The notes: generated by a model not told the origin, from the letters alone. Numbered from the stretch's first letter, positions 46,228 to 58,600 are shown. The stretch: 64,000 bases of DNA from Artemia franciscana (GCF_032884065.1 NC_088863.1:63945604-64009603); one strand, 5' to 3'. Made by a program: numbers and translations.

Positions 46228-49200
46228 TTTAAAATGTCACAATTATATTCTCATACTCTAGCTTATAGGAGTAACTTTTGTCAAAATTTCGAAAAACCAA
46301 GTTCTCTAAGATTGTAACTAGCCAATCCCAGTTAACTTAGTACTAATTATCAGCCAATCCCATCTGTCCAAACTGATTAATGTCAAACAATAGGAGGTGG
46401 TATCCATGCTGAGTAAAGATACATTTTAATCAATTTTTTTTTGTCTAACATTAGGCTCAGTCCATGTACAAGGGGTCTTAGATGGTCCCTAGTCCATCCT
46501 TATTGGCTAGGCTGTTAGTCTTTGTTACTGAACTTGGTAGCAGCTCTCCAGAAGGAGACATGTTTATGATCTGTTCTGTTTATGATTAAAGTTGTTTTTG
46601 TGAAAATTCAGTATTTGGACTTTATCTGGTACCACCAATGAGGGGGGGGGGTAATTAGAGTCAGAATAATAGCCATGATATTTCAAAATAGCATAAAACG
46701 AGGAATTTGATAATACTACTCTTATTTGTGTAGAATATTACCTTTAATAAGAAAAAAATCATGAAGAAAAAACAATCAAAGTAGGGTTTTTTGAGGTCAA
46801 TGAAGATGCTGAAAAACAAAGCAATTTTCAGGATGACAACCAACTCCAGTGCAAAACTTCGTGCACTTCTTCAGTGCAAAAAGAAAATATAAAAAAAACA
46901 TGGAAAGGCAAAGAAAACAACACAGAGAGTGAGCATAAAAGCCAAAACTAGAAGATTATAAAATTCAATAAAAACTAAATATTAGAATAATAAAAAGCAA
47001 AAACCTAACACCTAAAGCAAGTCACTCACCAATACCCACAGCTAGCAAAGAGCCTAATTACTAGTCATAGGTATTGGTGACTCAGCTTTGGTGTTAGGTT
47101 TTAATTCTTCCAATTTTTGGTTTTTGCTGAATTTTATTTATCTTCTGATTTTGGCTTTTATTGCTGTTTATTGCATGAAGAAAAAACAATCAAAGTAGGG
47201 TTTTTTAAGGCCAAGGAAGATACTGAAAAACAAAGCAATTTTCAGGAAGACAACCAACTCCCTTCTTCACTGCAAAAAGAAAATATAAAGAAATTTTGGG
47301 AAGACAAAGAAAACAAAACAACACAGAGAGTCAGCATAAAAGCCAAAACTAGATGATTATATAAAATTTAATAAAAATTAAATATTAGAAGAATAAAAAA
47401 AAAACCCAACACCTAAAGCAAGTCACTCACCAATACCCACAGCTAGCAAAGAATTAATTACTAGTCATGGGTATTGGTGACTCACCTTTGGTGTTAGGTT
47501 TTAATTCTTACAATTTTTGGTTTTTGCTGAATTTTATTTATCTTCTGATTTTGGCTTATATTGCTTTTTTTATTGGTTTATATTTTACACTGACTCTCCA
47601 AGTTGTTTGATTTTCTCTATTGTCCCATGTTTTTTGACATTTTCTTTGAAATTTCTTGTAAGTACTCAAGAAGGGAAGTAGTTGTCTCCCAAAATATTTG
47701 CATTGTTTTTCAGTGTTTTGTTGGCCTGATCATTTTTCCTTTACAATTTTCTATTATAGCAGGCCTATGTGGTTTGAGATGTTGCCAATATTTTTCTTGT
47801 GGAGAGAGTAACCAATTAACGAGTTCCAGTCCAGTTTTACCTAAATAAAGTGAATACGGAACTATAGAAATTAATTGAACACAGGTTCTTTGAAAGGAAT
47901 TTTACTGTTATTATAGCTAGGTTACATGGTTTGTCTTAGTGTGTAAATCTCGGGTTGGATTGCAGCCAATCTATTGTTATGTATTCAACCATGTAAATTG
48001 CTAGGATGCTTGGCCTTTCAGAAGGAAGACATGTGTTGTTACCTTAGGTTGCAGCTTAGAGCTAGTTAAGGATTCCAGTTCTTTAGAGAAAAATAGTGTC
48101 AGTTGAGTACTACCAATGTTTTTTAAGGGAAATATGGAATTCTGAACTAGGGTAGAACATTCTAAAGTGCTTCAATCATTTTAAAGTTTGAACTGCTGTA
48201 CTTTACCCTTACCTGTGTATCAATGGATGTTAGAGGCTCCATAAAAGGGAACACGATAATACCATATGTTAGATCGTAAGATAATATGATAATGAATGAA
48301 ATAAAAACAAAAAATATTACAAATATGATGACACCAAAATAATATGATAAAAAATAAAATAAAAAGTAATGATAAAACAAATATGATTATAATAAAATGA
48401 CATGATAATAAAATAAATCTAACACATTATAAGGCACTCCAGCTTGAAATTGGAAAAAAGGTATAATAAAGTTATGAACAGACAAGCAAAACATTTGTTC
48501 AAAAGGCTGAATTAGTGATAGAAAAAGCCAATTGACAACTAAGAAATTAAAGCAATTGTTTAAAAAGTAATAATATTCTTGTCAACATTTTCAAACTGAA
48601 AAAAAATTTCCCTAATGATGATTGTCAATGAGGCTATTTATTATTTTTATATTTGATAAATGTGTGCTTTTCAGTCATGACCATTTAGCCCACTTCCCTT
48701 CCCCTGTTTATGTAGAATGTGGTAAACTATAACATGTATCTGCTATTTACTGGCCTGTGTCTTTTAGTGGCTGTTTGGGTTTCAGGTTACCAGTGTATGT
48801 TTCAAGTTTGGCACTCTTCAAGTGCATTTCTGTCCAGCCCAGCTTTTAAAGGTATCTGCTAATTATGTCCTGTAGCAGCCCTTTGGATTCTGGGAACTGG
48901 TTAATTCAGGTGTATGTCAAGTCTAGTATTCTTTGTGCATGGCAAGTCAGCCTTGTGTTTAACTGACAGTGGTAGTTTGTGTTTAGAAACACTCTCAAGA
49001 GTTTATTTTGAAGGGCATACTGTCCAGGGAATAGCATATTATATTTACAATGGTCTATTATTTCATTTGTCATATTTCAGGTTTAAACAGATTTTAAAAT
49101 AAATTTTTGAATAATAATTATTAGAAATGGAGATGAATTTAGTTATTTATTTATCAGATAGTGCTTAAATCTGAATAATCTTATAATCTCCATTGAGTTG

Positions 49201-50366
49201 AACCTCTGAGGGGGTGGGTCTCCTACTTGGCTGGTCAATATTTTTTTTTAGCAACTTCATCTGCGCAGTGATTACCCATAATACCTGAGTAGCTTGGAAT
49301 ACACTGAAAATTTGTCATTGTGCCCTTTGAAACTAGTTCATCTGTAAGGTCTTTTGATTCTTTTTTGACTAAAAAAGCTAAAATTAGAAAATGCTCTTGA
49401 TATATTATTTCATCAAGTGCAGCCAAGTTCCCTGGGCATATTGGATGTAGGTGATGATCATGCAACAGTACCTGGTCGCTCAAGAACTTTGAATACAACT
49501 CGTCATCACTTTCTAGCTCCACACTAGCTGCAATTTAAGGTGTAAGCTTTTGGAGCTTTTAGAAATAATTAATTAGAATAAATTTCTTCTTTTTGACATT
49601 GTTGATGGTCAACTCTTTTTATATTGGAAATTAGTAATTGTGGGTGTGCTGAAACCAAATATGAGTTGGATTGTATCATTTTGTATTGTCACAACTTTCT
49701 ACACATGGTTGGTTTAAACTGCATTTGGGCTACACAAACACTATACACACTGAGCTTGTAATCAGTTTGTGGTCTTATACAACAATTATAGAACTGGTGT
49801 AATTTTTTCCTACTGCACCCTCAAGATGTAGATACTATTCTTTATTATTCTAATTCTCCTTTAAGAATATTGTTGATTCAATGTGAAGGTGGAAAATAAG
49901 TTTATTGGTCAAGTATGAGGCCTTGGTAATTCATCTGGGTGTCCCCAGAGGCTGTTGTGGTGTTTAGTGTTAGTTTTGCATGGATGATGTTATACTTGTG
50001 GTGAAATTGAATAATTGTAGACTTAACAGGTGCAATCCATAAACAAAGATTATTGGAAAATTGTTCAAACTGGAAGAGTGGTTTTTGCATCTTTTACTAG
50101 GTAATTTCAGAGGTGTTATCTGCTGTCCATAACACTAGGTTATTAGCATATTATGTGTTAGTGGGAGGAAGGCTCGTGTGCAAGATGAATAAAGAAGAGG
50201 GGGGGCAGTAGATGACCTTTGGTTATTGGCTTTGTTGTAGAAGAGGCTTCACCTACCTTAAAAACGAGATCTATTTTAAATAAAGGACTTGATGAAGGAT
50301 AGTAGATTTGGGGTATTCCAAGATTTGTAAGTTTGGCAATTAGGATTTGATGATTGACATTATCAT
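46228..50366 (+). repeat. Tandem segmental duplication, copy 2 (4139 bp)
   Basis: Second copy of 41958-46219, separated from it by the 8-base filler GATTGACA (46220-46227). It lacks ~131 bp relative to copy 1 around 49530-49560. Sequence to the right (50367 onwards) continues the LINE H reading frame, so copy 2 holds the original right junction. Confidence 0.95.
46755..47540 (+). repeat. Internal ~420-bp repeat with hairpin, copy 2 pair
   Basis: Counterpart of 42480-43260. The hairpin region here keeps CAAGTCACTCACCAATACC and GGTATTGGTGACTCA, giving a slightly better stem than in copy 1. Confidence 0.8.
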
Positions 50367-50900
50367 ATGCACCATCAAAACCCAAAAATGCAGCAATTAG
50401 AAAATTATCATTGGAAAAGCATTTATGGACTTTTGTTAAAGAGATAAAAGTACCTGTTGATGAATGATGTTTCCTTAAACCAATCTATGAGTGAGGTATC
50501 CTGTTATTACCCTACAAACCATGCAAGTTGATTATATATTATTTTCTCCATGTATTTTTTTTTAGCACTTGAGTAATCAAGATAGGTCTATATGATATAA
50601 GCTCAAGTTCTGGTTTGTTTTCCTGTAAGATAGGTAGAAGTGATGAACATTTCCAGATATTGGGGAATACTGATGTATCCCATTCATTATTACTGCAGGT
50701 TAAGTGTTTCTGTTTAGATGATCTGCCAAGGGTGGTGCCAAAGATTCAGGGGAAGGCAATGCGTTATTGTAGATGTCTTGTTACAGTGCATTTGTTCTGT
50801 GAAGGGTGCTAGCCCCTATATCAAGATCACATCAAGATTATGATAAAAGAATGTAGCTCTTAGTGCAAGTCAGTTAAAGGTTGTATACTGTCAAACAAAG
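49235..50900 (-). pseudogene. LINE H, longer copy: RNase H-bearing non-LTR retrotransposon
   Basis: Minus strand from ~50900: SLAPPLADHLNRN, FPNIWKCSSLLPILQENKP, ELELISYRPILITQ, FDGAYDNVNHQILIAKLTNL (motif A), PITKGHLLPPLFFIH (motif B, degraded), YANNLVLWTADNT (motif C, with both aspartates of YADD lost), FEQFSNNLCLWIAPVKSTII, and RNase H (49522-49235) ending GIMGNHCADEVAKKK. Several stops and frameshifts. An I/Jockey-superfamily element. The 5' part, including endonuclease, is missing. Confidence 0.86.
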
Positions 50901-51254
50901 CTAATTGTTAAACATTTCATACCTATAATTTTTGACAGTTTTCTAAAGTATTTCATGGTTGATTTTCTTTTTAAATTAGTAATATTGTATGTGTCTGACA
51001 ACTTTTTATTTCAAACCATTGTTAGCAATTTACATAGTATTAATGATTAAAAACAGTATTTATGAAATTAATAAGTGAAGCAAATTTTTATGAGTATTTA
51101 AAAAAAATTAATTTCAAATTATATTATTTTAAATTTAACTTTTTTAATAAAATCCAGTCTTTATGCAAAAATAATTTGAAAAATAGTTAATTATTACTTT
51201 TCGGTTTTTAAAAATGAAAAAAAAAGTTTTCATTTGATTGGTAAAATGTTCGTT
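50901..51254. other. AT-rich spacer
   Basis: Between LINE H and family 1. Nothing recognised. Confidence 0.4.
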
Positions 51255-53075
51255 TTTAAGGCACTTGGTATTAACCAAGTGACATATAGCAATCACAAAT
51301 TCTGTTGGTCTGTCGGTGCTGGTTTTGCTACTTTAGGCACTTCCAGGTAAGCTAGGACAATGAAATTTGGCAGGCGTATCAGGGACCGGGTCAGATTAAA
51401 TTAGAAATAGTCGTTTTCCCGATTTGACAATCCGTTAATTCAGAAAAAATAGAAAAATTGAAGTATTTTTAACTCACGAACGGTTGATCAGATCTTAATG
51501 AAATTTGATATTTGGAAGGATATCATGTCTCAGAGCTGTTATTTTAAATCCCGACCGGATCTGGTGACATTGGGGGGGGGTTGGGAGGGCGAAACCTAAA
51601 ACTCGGAAAACACTTTAAGTGGAGGGATCGGGATGAAACTTAGTGGGAAAAATAAACACAAGTCCTAGATACCTGATTGACATAACCGGAACGGATCCGG
51701 TCTCTTTGGGGTTGTGAGGGGGGGAGGGGTAATTATGAATAATTAGAAAAAATGGGGTATTTTTAACTTACGAACAGGTGATTGGATCTCAATGAAATTT
51801 GATATTTAGAAGGATATCGTTTCTCAGAGCTCTTACTTTAAATCCCGGCTGGATCTGGTGACATTGGGGAGGGGAGATGGGAGAGGGAAACCTAAAACTT
51901 GGAAAGCACTTAGAGTGGAGGGATCGGGATGAAACTTGGTGGGGAAAATAAGCATAAGTCCTAGATACATGATTGACATAACCGGAACGGATCCGCTCTC
52001 TTTGGGGTAGTTGCGGGGGGGGGGGGGTAATTCTGAAAAATTAGAAAAAATGACGTATTTTTAACTTACGAACGGTGATCGGATCTCAATGAAATTTGAT
52101 ATTTAGAAGGATATCGTGTCTCAAGGCTCTTATTTTAAATTCCGACCGGATCTGGTGACATTGGGTGGAGTTTGGGACGGGGGAACCTAAAATCATGGAA
52201 AACGCTTAGATTGGAGGGATCGGGATGAGACTTGGTGGGAAAAATAAGCAGAAGTCTTATATACGTGATTTACATAATTGTAACGGATCCGCTCTATTGG
52301 GGGAAGGAGGGTTAAATCTGAGAAATTAGAAAAAAATGACGAATTTTTAACTTACAAAGGAGTGATAGGATCTTCATGAAACTTCATCTTTAGAAGGACC
52401 TCGTAACTCAGATCTCTTATTTTAAATCTCAACCGGATCCAGCGTAATTGGGGGGGGGGGGGGTAGTTGGGGTGCCGGAAATCTTAGAAAATACTTAAAG
52501 CGGTGAGATCAGGATGAAACTGGATGGGAAGAATAAAAACCTGTCTAAGATACGTGACTGACATAACCGGACCGGATCTGCTCTCTTTGGTGTAGTTGGG
52601 GGGGGGGGGTAATTTTGACAATCGAGGTATTTGTAACTTACGAAAGGGTGACCAGACCTTAATGAAATTTGATATTTAGAAGGATCTTGTGCTTTAAAGC
52701 TCTAATTTTAAATTCCGACCAGATCCTGTGACATTATGGGGAGGTGGAGTGGGAAACCGGAATTCTTGGAAAACGGGAAAATTGGGGTATTTTTATCTTA
52801 CGAATAGGCTAAAAGGAGAGGAAAAATTAGAAACAATTAGGTATTTGTAACTTATGAGTGGGTGATCGGATCTTAATGAATTTCGATATTTAGAAGGACA
52901 TCGTGACTCAGAGCTCTTAGTTTAAATCCTGACCGGCATTAAGCCTCTTATTTTCCTTTTAAATCAATCTATTGATTCATAGAATTTTGTTAGAGCTCAT
53001 ACCATATGATCTCTTGGCTTTTAGCTCTTCTTGCCTCGTCACAAGTGCCATATGAGCTCTTAGCTCTTGTTTAAA
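51255..53075 (+). repeat. Family 1, near-complete copy with head, array and tail
   Basis: The head palindrome CACTTGGTATTAACCAAGTG is at 51262-51281 after a T-run, then GACATATAGCAATC and TGTCGGT. Body units start at about 51463, 51758, 52053 and 52346, a spacing of ~293-295 bp, and later units are shorter. The tail reads ATTAAGCCTCTTATTTTCC, TAAATCAATCTATTGATTCA and two GAGCTC/CATATGAGCTC motifs, ending GAGCTCTTAGCTCTTGTT. The order and both ends match 59928-62079. Confidence 0.9.
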
Positions 53076-53339
53076 TAATTTTCACTCACTTTCTAGGGGT
53101 CCTGTTTTAACGTCACCTTTGTAGTAACTAAATGTACTAGTCTATGGTGAGAACCTAAGCTAAATATACTGTTGTAAAATAAGAACTCTCAAGCTCCCAA
53201 GCCAAAGGAACTTCAATACCCCAAAGTGCTTCCTTGTACTTGGAACTTCCTTTGCTTTAATCTATTCAAGACTTCGCCCTTCACCCCTCTCAAGAAGGTC
53301 TAGTTTCCTTTAAATCCTTCCTTACAACATGTTTCAATC

Positions 53340-53720
53340 CTTGTGAGGACAACCTGCTTTTTATTTGGCTGGATGGCTGCCAGGATTCTGCCATGTGGGT
53401 GAATAATGGCTAAAGTTATAGAAATTACTAGAAGACAAATTATCAACACCTTTAATAATTTGGAATGCATTAGCTAAGTCAAATCTATCCTTCCTTAATT
53501 GCAACGATGATAGGCTCAAACATCTTAGTCTATGCTCATAAGGTAAGCACTTCAGATAAGGAACCAATTTGATGTCTGTTTTTGTACTTTTCAGTAACTT
53601 GGGAATCAGATTTTCTTGTTGGATACTGCACATAGATGCGCAGTATTCAACTATTGGTTTTTTCATTGTCTTATACAGCTTAGTGAAGCTTTGCAGGTTA
53701 AGCAGTTTTTACTATGGGTG
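53340..53720 (-). pseudogene. LINE thumb/C-terminal fragment
   Basis: Minus frame reads SFTKLYKTMKKPIVEYCAS, QENLIPKLLKSTKT, KCLPYEHRLRCLSLSSLQLR and DRFDLANAFQIIKGVDNL. The LPYEHRL-x-x-LSL-x-SLQ-R motif is typical of the end of CR1/Jockey-type reverse transcriptases. A different lineage from its neighbour at 53721-55500. Confidence 0.78.
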
Positions 53721-55500
53721 ACTGAGAAATAAAAATCATCTTACAAATCATCCCCCGTGTGTTGAAGTACTAGAACCATGCTTGACCCCATCACCTCTGT
53801 AGCTTCCAGTATTCTGGTCTTCGTTTGCTGTCTTGTCTCCCTATTCTTCTAAACCACTTTCGAAAAAAAAAAAAGCTAGGCAATTCTGCTTTTTATATCT
53901 TCATTGTATTGCACCCACGATATTTTGCTAATATTTACATCTAAGACACTCGCATCGTTTCCATAGTTTCAGTCAAGGAGCTTTTACCTTCCAGTTCAAT
54001 TCCATATTTTCCCATAGCCTTTGCAGTGGCTCTTAAGACAAAGTCCATATCTGTATGAATGGGAATAAAAAGCAACCCTTCCTAAATCCTTTTTCCATGC
54101 AAAACCAGATAGTAACCTCATTTTCTACCTTAGTTGCAGTAATGTTCTTCTTGCACATTTATTTTATCTCTTTTATTTATTTATTTATTATCTCTTTATT
54201 TATTATTTATTTTATCTCTTTTATTTATTTGTCAGGTGTACACTCTTCACTAGAGCTCTTGTTTTGGCTGTGTTAAATATCTGTCGATAATTATAATTAG
54301 ATGCTACTCATATTTGAATTTAGAAATTTATCACCTAATAATCTAAAGGGGAAAATCTAGTCAGTATAACCTATCTGCTTCCGAAAGCGCCTCTCTTCTT
54401 TTCTTAAAAAAATTCTCTACAGCTTCTTTAAGTCTAAAATGTATTATCATAGTAAGATATTTGCTTCTTACAGAAACCAGTCTATTGCCTCTGTAATCTC
54501 CCTCTCCACTCTCTTGGCTGAATGGAAACTGTCTAGGGCTAAACAGAAATTAGGTCGTCTGCGGTTGAGGTGGGACAATGCTGTAAAATAGATTTAAGGA
54601 AATAAGAACTTCTTGGGAAGGTGAAAAGAGGGAGGCTTTGAATAGATTTGGATGATGGAGGAGTGTGAATAGCTGTGTTAGCCTTAGGCGGCTTGGTGCT
54701 GTGGTGAGTTGATGGTAGTAGTAGTGCTCCCTTTTATTAGGTTTCTTATTAAGTGGTTTTGTTGAAATTTTACTAAAATCGTTAGGTATGTCTACTTCTG
54801 CTTTTTCAAAAATTGTATTTAAAAACTCGTGTAATTTTCCTCAAACCTAGTAACAACCACATTTCGAAAACTCATTTACCACACCGTCAGTACTTGAGGC
54901 CTTGTTTTTTAGTCCTTATAGTACAGACTCTAACTCTTCTTTACAAAGTTATCTTCCATCCCTTGTAAATGGTCACAAACGTTTTCATTCTCCAAATGTT
55001 CTGCCTGCTACTTGTCACTGCCTACCTCTCTTTATTGCGAATTGAGGCCCTGTATTTATCTTTAACTGGGACACTTCCTCTCAATTCCTGACCATGCCAG
55101 TATAGTATTTTACTATTATGTTGTTTAGATGCACCTTCCAGAACCTTGAAAATTTTGTACATGGCCTCCTGTTCTCACCTCACTTAGTCACACTTGCATA
55201 CCTTCTCCCCCTCCCTCACTGTCATCTTATTCTCATATGATTTATTGCTGCAATAGCTATTGTACCAACCCATCTTCTTTTCCACAAAGCTTAGAGTGTT
55301 TCTACCAATATTTTTAGCTGTGTTTGGTACACCCCCCCCCCTCCTCGAGACACTATCCACTACTTTGAGAACTCTTTCCCTAAAAAAATTCCATCCATTT
55401 TCTATTTTGTCAAATTTTAGTCTCTCTAATTTCATATTCAAACATTCAACTGCTCCTGATTTTTTTTATTCTCCTTTTGAAATCTATCAACGTCATAATT
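53721..55500 (-). pseudogene. LINE E: decayed endonuclease/reverse transcriptase (RTE-like?)
   Basis: Minus-strand traces in order: ENGWNFFRERVLKVVDSVS (55440), KASSTDGVVNEFSK with NTIFEKAEVDIPNDFSK, YRGNRLVSVRSKYLTMIIHF (54500), MDFVLRATAKAMGKYGIELE (54050) and KTRILEATEVMG (53850). Frames change often and the core between 54400 and 54070 (motifs A and C) is missing. The same element type is found on the plus strand at 58690-59340, which supplies the missing part. Lineage is tentative. Confidence 0.65.
54165..54240. repeat. ATTT-rich microsatellite
   Basis: TTTATTTATTTATTATCTCT-type repeats with interruptions, inside the decayed LINE. Confidence 0.85.
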
Positions 55501-55599
55501 TCTAGGAAAGTAGTTAACCTTCCTAAATTTTAACTTTAGATTAATTCTAGACACTTAATGGTGATGTCAGTGGCAAGGCTTCAGTGTGTTATCACTTGT

Positions 55600-56290
55600 T
55601 TTTTATTTTTTATTTCCCCAAAGACAGTTCATAGGGAAGGGATGATCGTATAAACTGTGGAGGGGGCTTTTAGACTGTAAGTTCAAGTTCTCCTTTTAAG
55701 AGTCAAAAGTAATCCGACGGCAATCAGACACCCCCCCATGCCTTTTCCCCAGATGCATCTGATCAAAATATCGTGATAACTGTTTTTTTTATTTTTAAAT
55801 AATCCAAAGACAAAAAACTATGCCTCCAGGATTGAACAAAACTTCCACAGCCTCTGGGCTAATGATTGTAAGTTATACAAGTTGCCCATTGTTAACATAT
55901 TAGCCCTTTATGGAAGGGATGGTCCTATATACTTTGGAAGAGGCTCATTCAATTGGAAATTGAAAGTTCTAGTTTCTTTTCTGAGAATCAAAAGCCTTCG
56001 GAGGGCAACAAGCTCCCCTCCCCCCACATGCCTTTTCCCCTTAATGTATCCAATCAAAATTCTGAGATAACCATTTTGTTTCAAATACTTCAAAGGTCAA
56101 ATAACCCTGCTTCTGGGGCTAATCCCCCCAATCCTGTGGGGCAACGGCTGGAAGTTATGCAAGTTGCCCACTGTTAACCTATATGGTTATTTGTGGAAAG
56201 GGTGGTTGTACAAGCTTTGGAGGGGGCTCCTTCAATTGGACATTGAAAGTTCCAGTGCCCTTTTATGAGTCAAGAGTGATCAAATTGAAT
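55600..56290. repeat. Family 3 array, ~2.4 units
   Basis: GATCAAAATATCGTGATAAC (about 55765) and AATCAAAATTCTGAGATAAC (about 56055) mark units ~288 bp apart, each followed by a TTGTAAGTTATACAAGTTG-like block and GGAAGGGATGGTC. Confidence 0.75.
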
Positions 56291-56489
56291 TTTCAAGACT
56301 TACTTGAAACGAACAAAAATTACGATGTACCGTGCTGGAGATCGGCTAAAACATTCCATAATCGTAAAAGTTTAAAGCATGTTGCATCATTTGCGCTTTA
56401 CTGTAAACGAAATTTATTAAAAATAATTAATTTTATTATTTACATCGAAAAATAAAAATTGAAATTACAGCGAAATAGAATTTATTTTC

Positions 56490-56970
56490 CATAAAGTTCG
56501 GTTTATTTTTATTAGTTCTCTCCAGTCATCTTGATAACTGTATTGATTTATACTTTTTTTCGTTCGATGTTAAGAAAAATAAAAGCCAAATGTTCAAAAT
56601 ACATATAGTTATCAATAAAACGCAAATGACGTAACAAGCTTTAGACTTCGACAATTTAAGGAAGAGGGAAATGGGTATTAGCCAACTCTTGTTGATAGCA
56701 ATTTTTGTTTGTTTTGAGTTTGACTTGAACATTCAATATAATTTTTACTCGCTGTACAATTTATTTATTCATCTATGTAAGTACGTGGTTGTTTTGGGCT
56801 TAATTTTTTTTAATTATTTCAATTTTGGGTTTAATTAATTCTGGTCATCTTGAGTTTCAGTTATTATGGAAATTTAGTTTTACTAGTCTTAAGATTGACA
56901 TGGCTCTTCACTTTTCTTTGAGTAACTTCTTTTTTAGAAGGTTTCTTTTTAAATTAATTTACTTACAACA
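56490..56970 (+). repeat. Family 4 dispersed repeat, copy 2
   Basis: Second copy of the repeat at 33290-33700; shared blocks include TTTAGACTTCGACAATTTA, AGCCAACTCTTGTTG, AACATTCAATATAATTTTTA and ACTAGTCTTAAGATTGACAT. It ends ~70 bp before a family 2 element. Confidence 0.65.
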
Positions 56971-57035
56971 TCAAATGTAGTACTTCTTTATAAACTATTA
57001 TCTTGTATCAATCCTGTCAGTCTTTGATGCACAAT

Positions 57036-58600
57036 AATCAAACAGTTCGTGGTAACAAACTGTAGTAAGGAGCGACCTGGCTAAATAGTAACCGAAACTC
57101 TAAAAAACAGAATTTTAATGCCAATAGTTACATCAAAAGAATTGCATTTTAATGCTGATTTTAAATATATAAGTTTCATCAAGTTTAGTCTTACCCATCA
57201 AAAGTTACTAGCCTGAGAATATTTGCCTTATTTTAGAAAATAGGGGGAAACACCCACTAAACGTTATAGAATCTTAACAAAAGTCACACCATCAGATTCA
57301 GCTTATCAGAGACCTTACTGTATCTACAAAAATGAGGAATTTTGTATTTTTTGCCAGAAGACAGATCACGGATGCGTTTGTTTGTTGTTTTTTTTCCAGG
57401 GGTGATCGTATCGACCCAGTGGTCCTAGAATGTCGCGAGAGGGCTTATTCCAACGGAAATTAAAATGCCCTTTTCAAGTGACCAAAAAACTAGAAGGAAC
57501 CTTGGCTCCCCTCCCACGCTCATTTTTTCCCAAAGTCACCGGATCAAAATTTTGAGATAGCCATTCTATTCAGCGTAGTCGAAAACTTAATAACTATTTC
57601 TTTTGGGGACGACTTAACTCCCACAATCCCCGGGGGAGGGGCAGCAAGTTACAAACTTTGACCATTATTTACATATAGTAATGTTTATTGTGAAGTGTAC
57701 AGACGTTTTAGGGGATTTTTTTGCGTTGGGGTGGGGTGGGTCGGGGGTTACGTGGGAGGATCTTTTCATGGAGGAATTGATCATAAGGGAAGAGAATTTC
57801 CATGAAGGGGTGCAGGATTTTCTAGCATTATTTTAAAAAACAATGAGAAAATAAATATTTTTTTTCAAGCGGAAGTAATGAGCAGCATTAAAACTTAAAA
57901 CAAACATAAAATGTTACGTATATAAGGGTGTTCGTCTCCTCCACAATACCTTGCTCTTTATGCTGAAGCATTTTTTGTAATTTTAGCTATTTATTCTACG
58001 GCCTTTGTGATTCAGGGGTGATTCTTGAGGATTTGGGACAAAATTTAAGCTTTAGTGCAAAGAGCAAGGTATTGACGAGGGGGCGAAACCCCTCATATAC
58101 GTAATAAAAATACACAAATATAGAAGTTCGTTACCTAAGTTAATTCGTAAGGTACGTATGTTTCTTACTAACAAAAAAGTTCGTAAAAAAAAATCTAGTT
58201 GCACTGTTAAGTAACTAAAAATTTCTTAAAAGGAGGGTAACTAGGCCTCCTTCCCCACTCCATTTTTTTTATCAAAATCGTTCAATCATAACTATGAGAA
58301 AGAAATCTAGCAAAAAAACAAAAAAAAATGCAAATTTCGTTTTAATTATTCATGTGCGGTGAGCCAAAATCAAAACGTGCATTAATTAAAAAACGTTCAT
58401 AAATTAAATAAAAAAACAAGTTATTTTTAACTGCTAGTAAGGAGCAATATTAAAACTTGAAACAAACAGAAATTATTCCGTATATGACAGGGGTTGTCCC
58501 CTCCTCGACGCCTCGCTCTTTGCGCTAAAGTTTGATTCTTTCTCACAACTCTACTTTTGAAAACAGTAAAAAAAAACTTGTTTTTTTTATTTAACATAAC
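57036..58600 (+). repeat. Family 2, longest single copy
   Basis: The end hairpin at 57042-57063 is followed by GTAGTAAGGAGCGACC, the AGGGGGAAACACCCACTAA block, a T-rich and C-rich middle, a hairpin module (57925-58110) and the left half of the large palindrome (58430-58595), with the right half missing. It runs ~1.56 kb and is used here as the family reference. It ends where plus-strand LINE G sequence starts. Confidence 0.85.
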
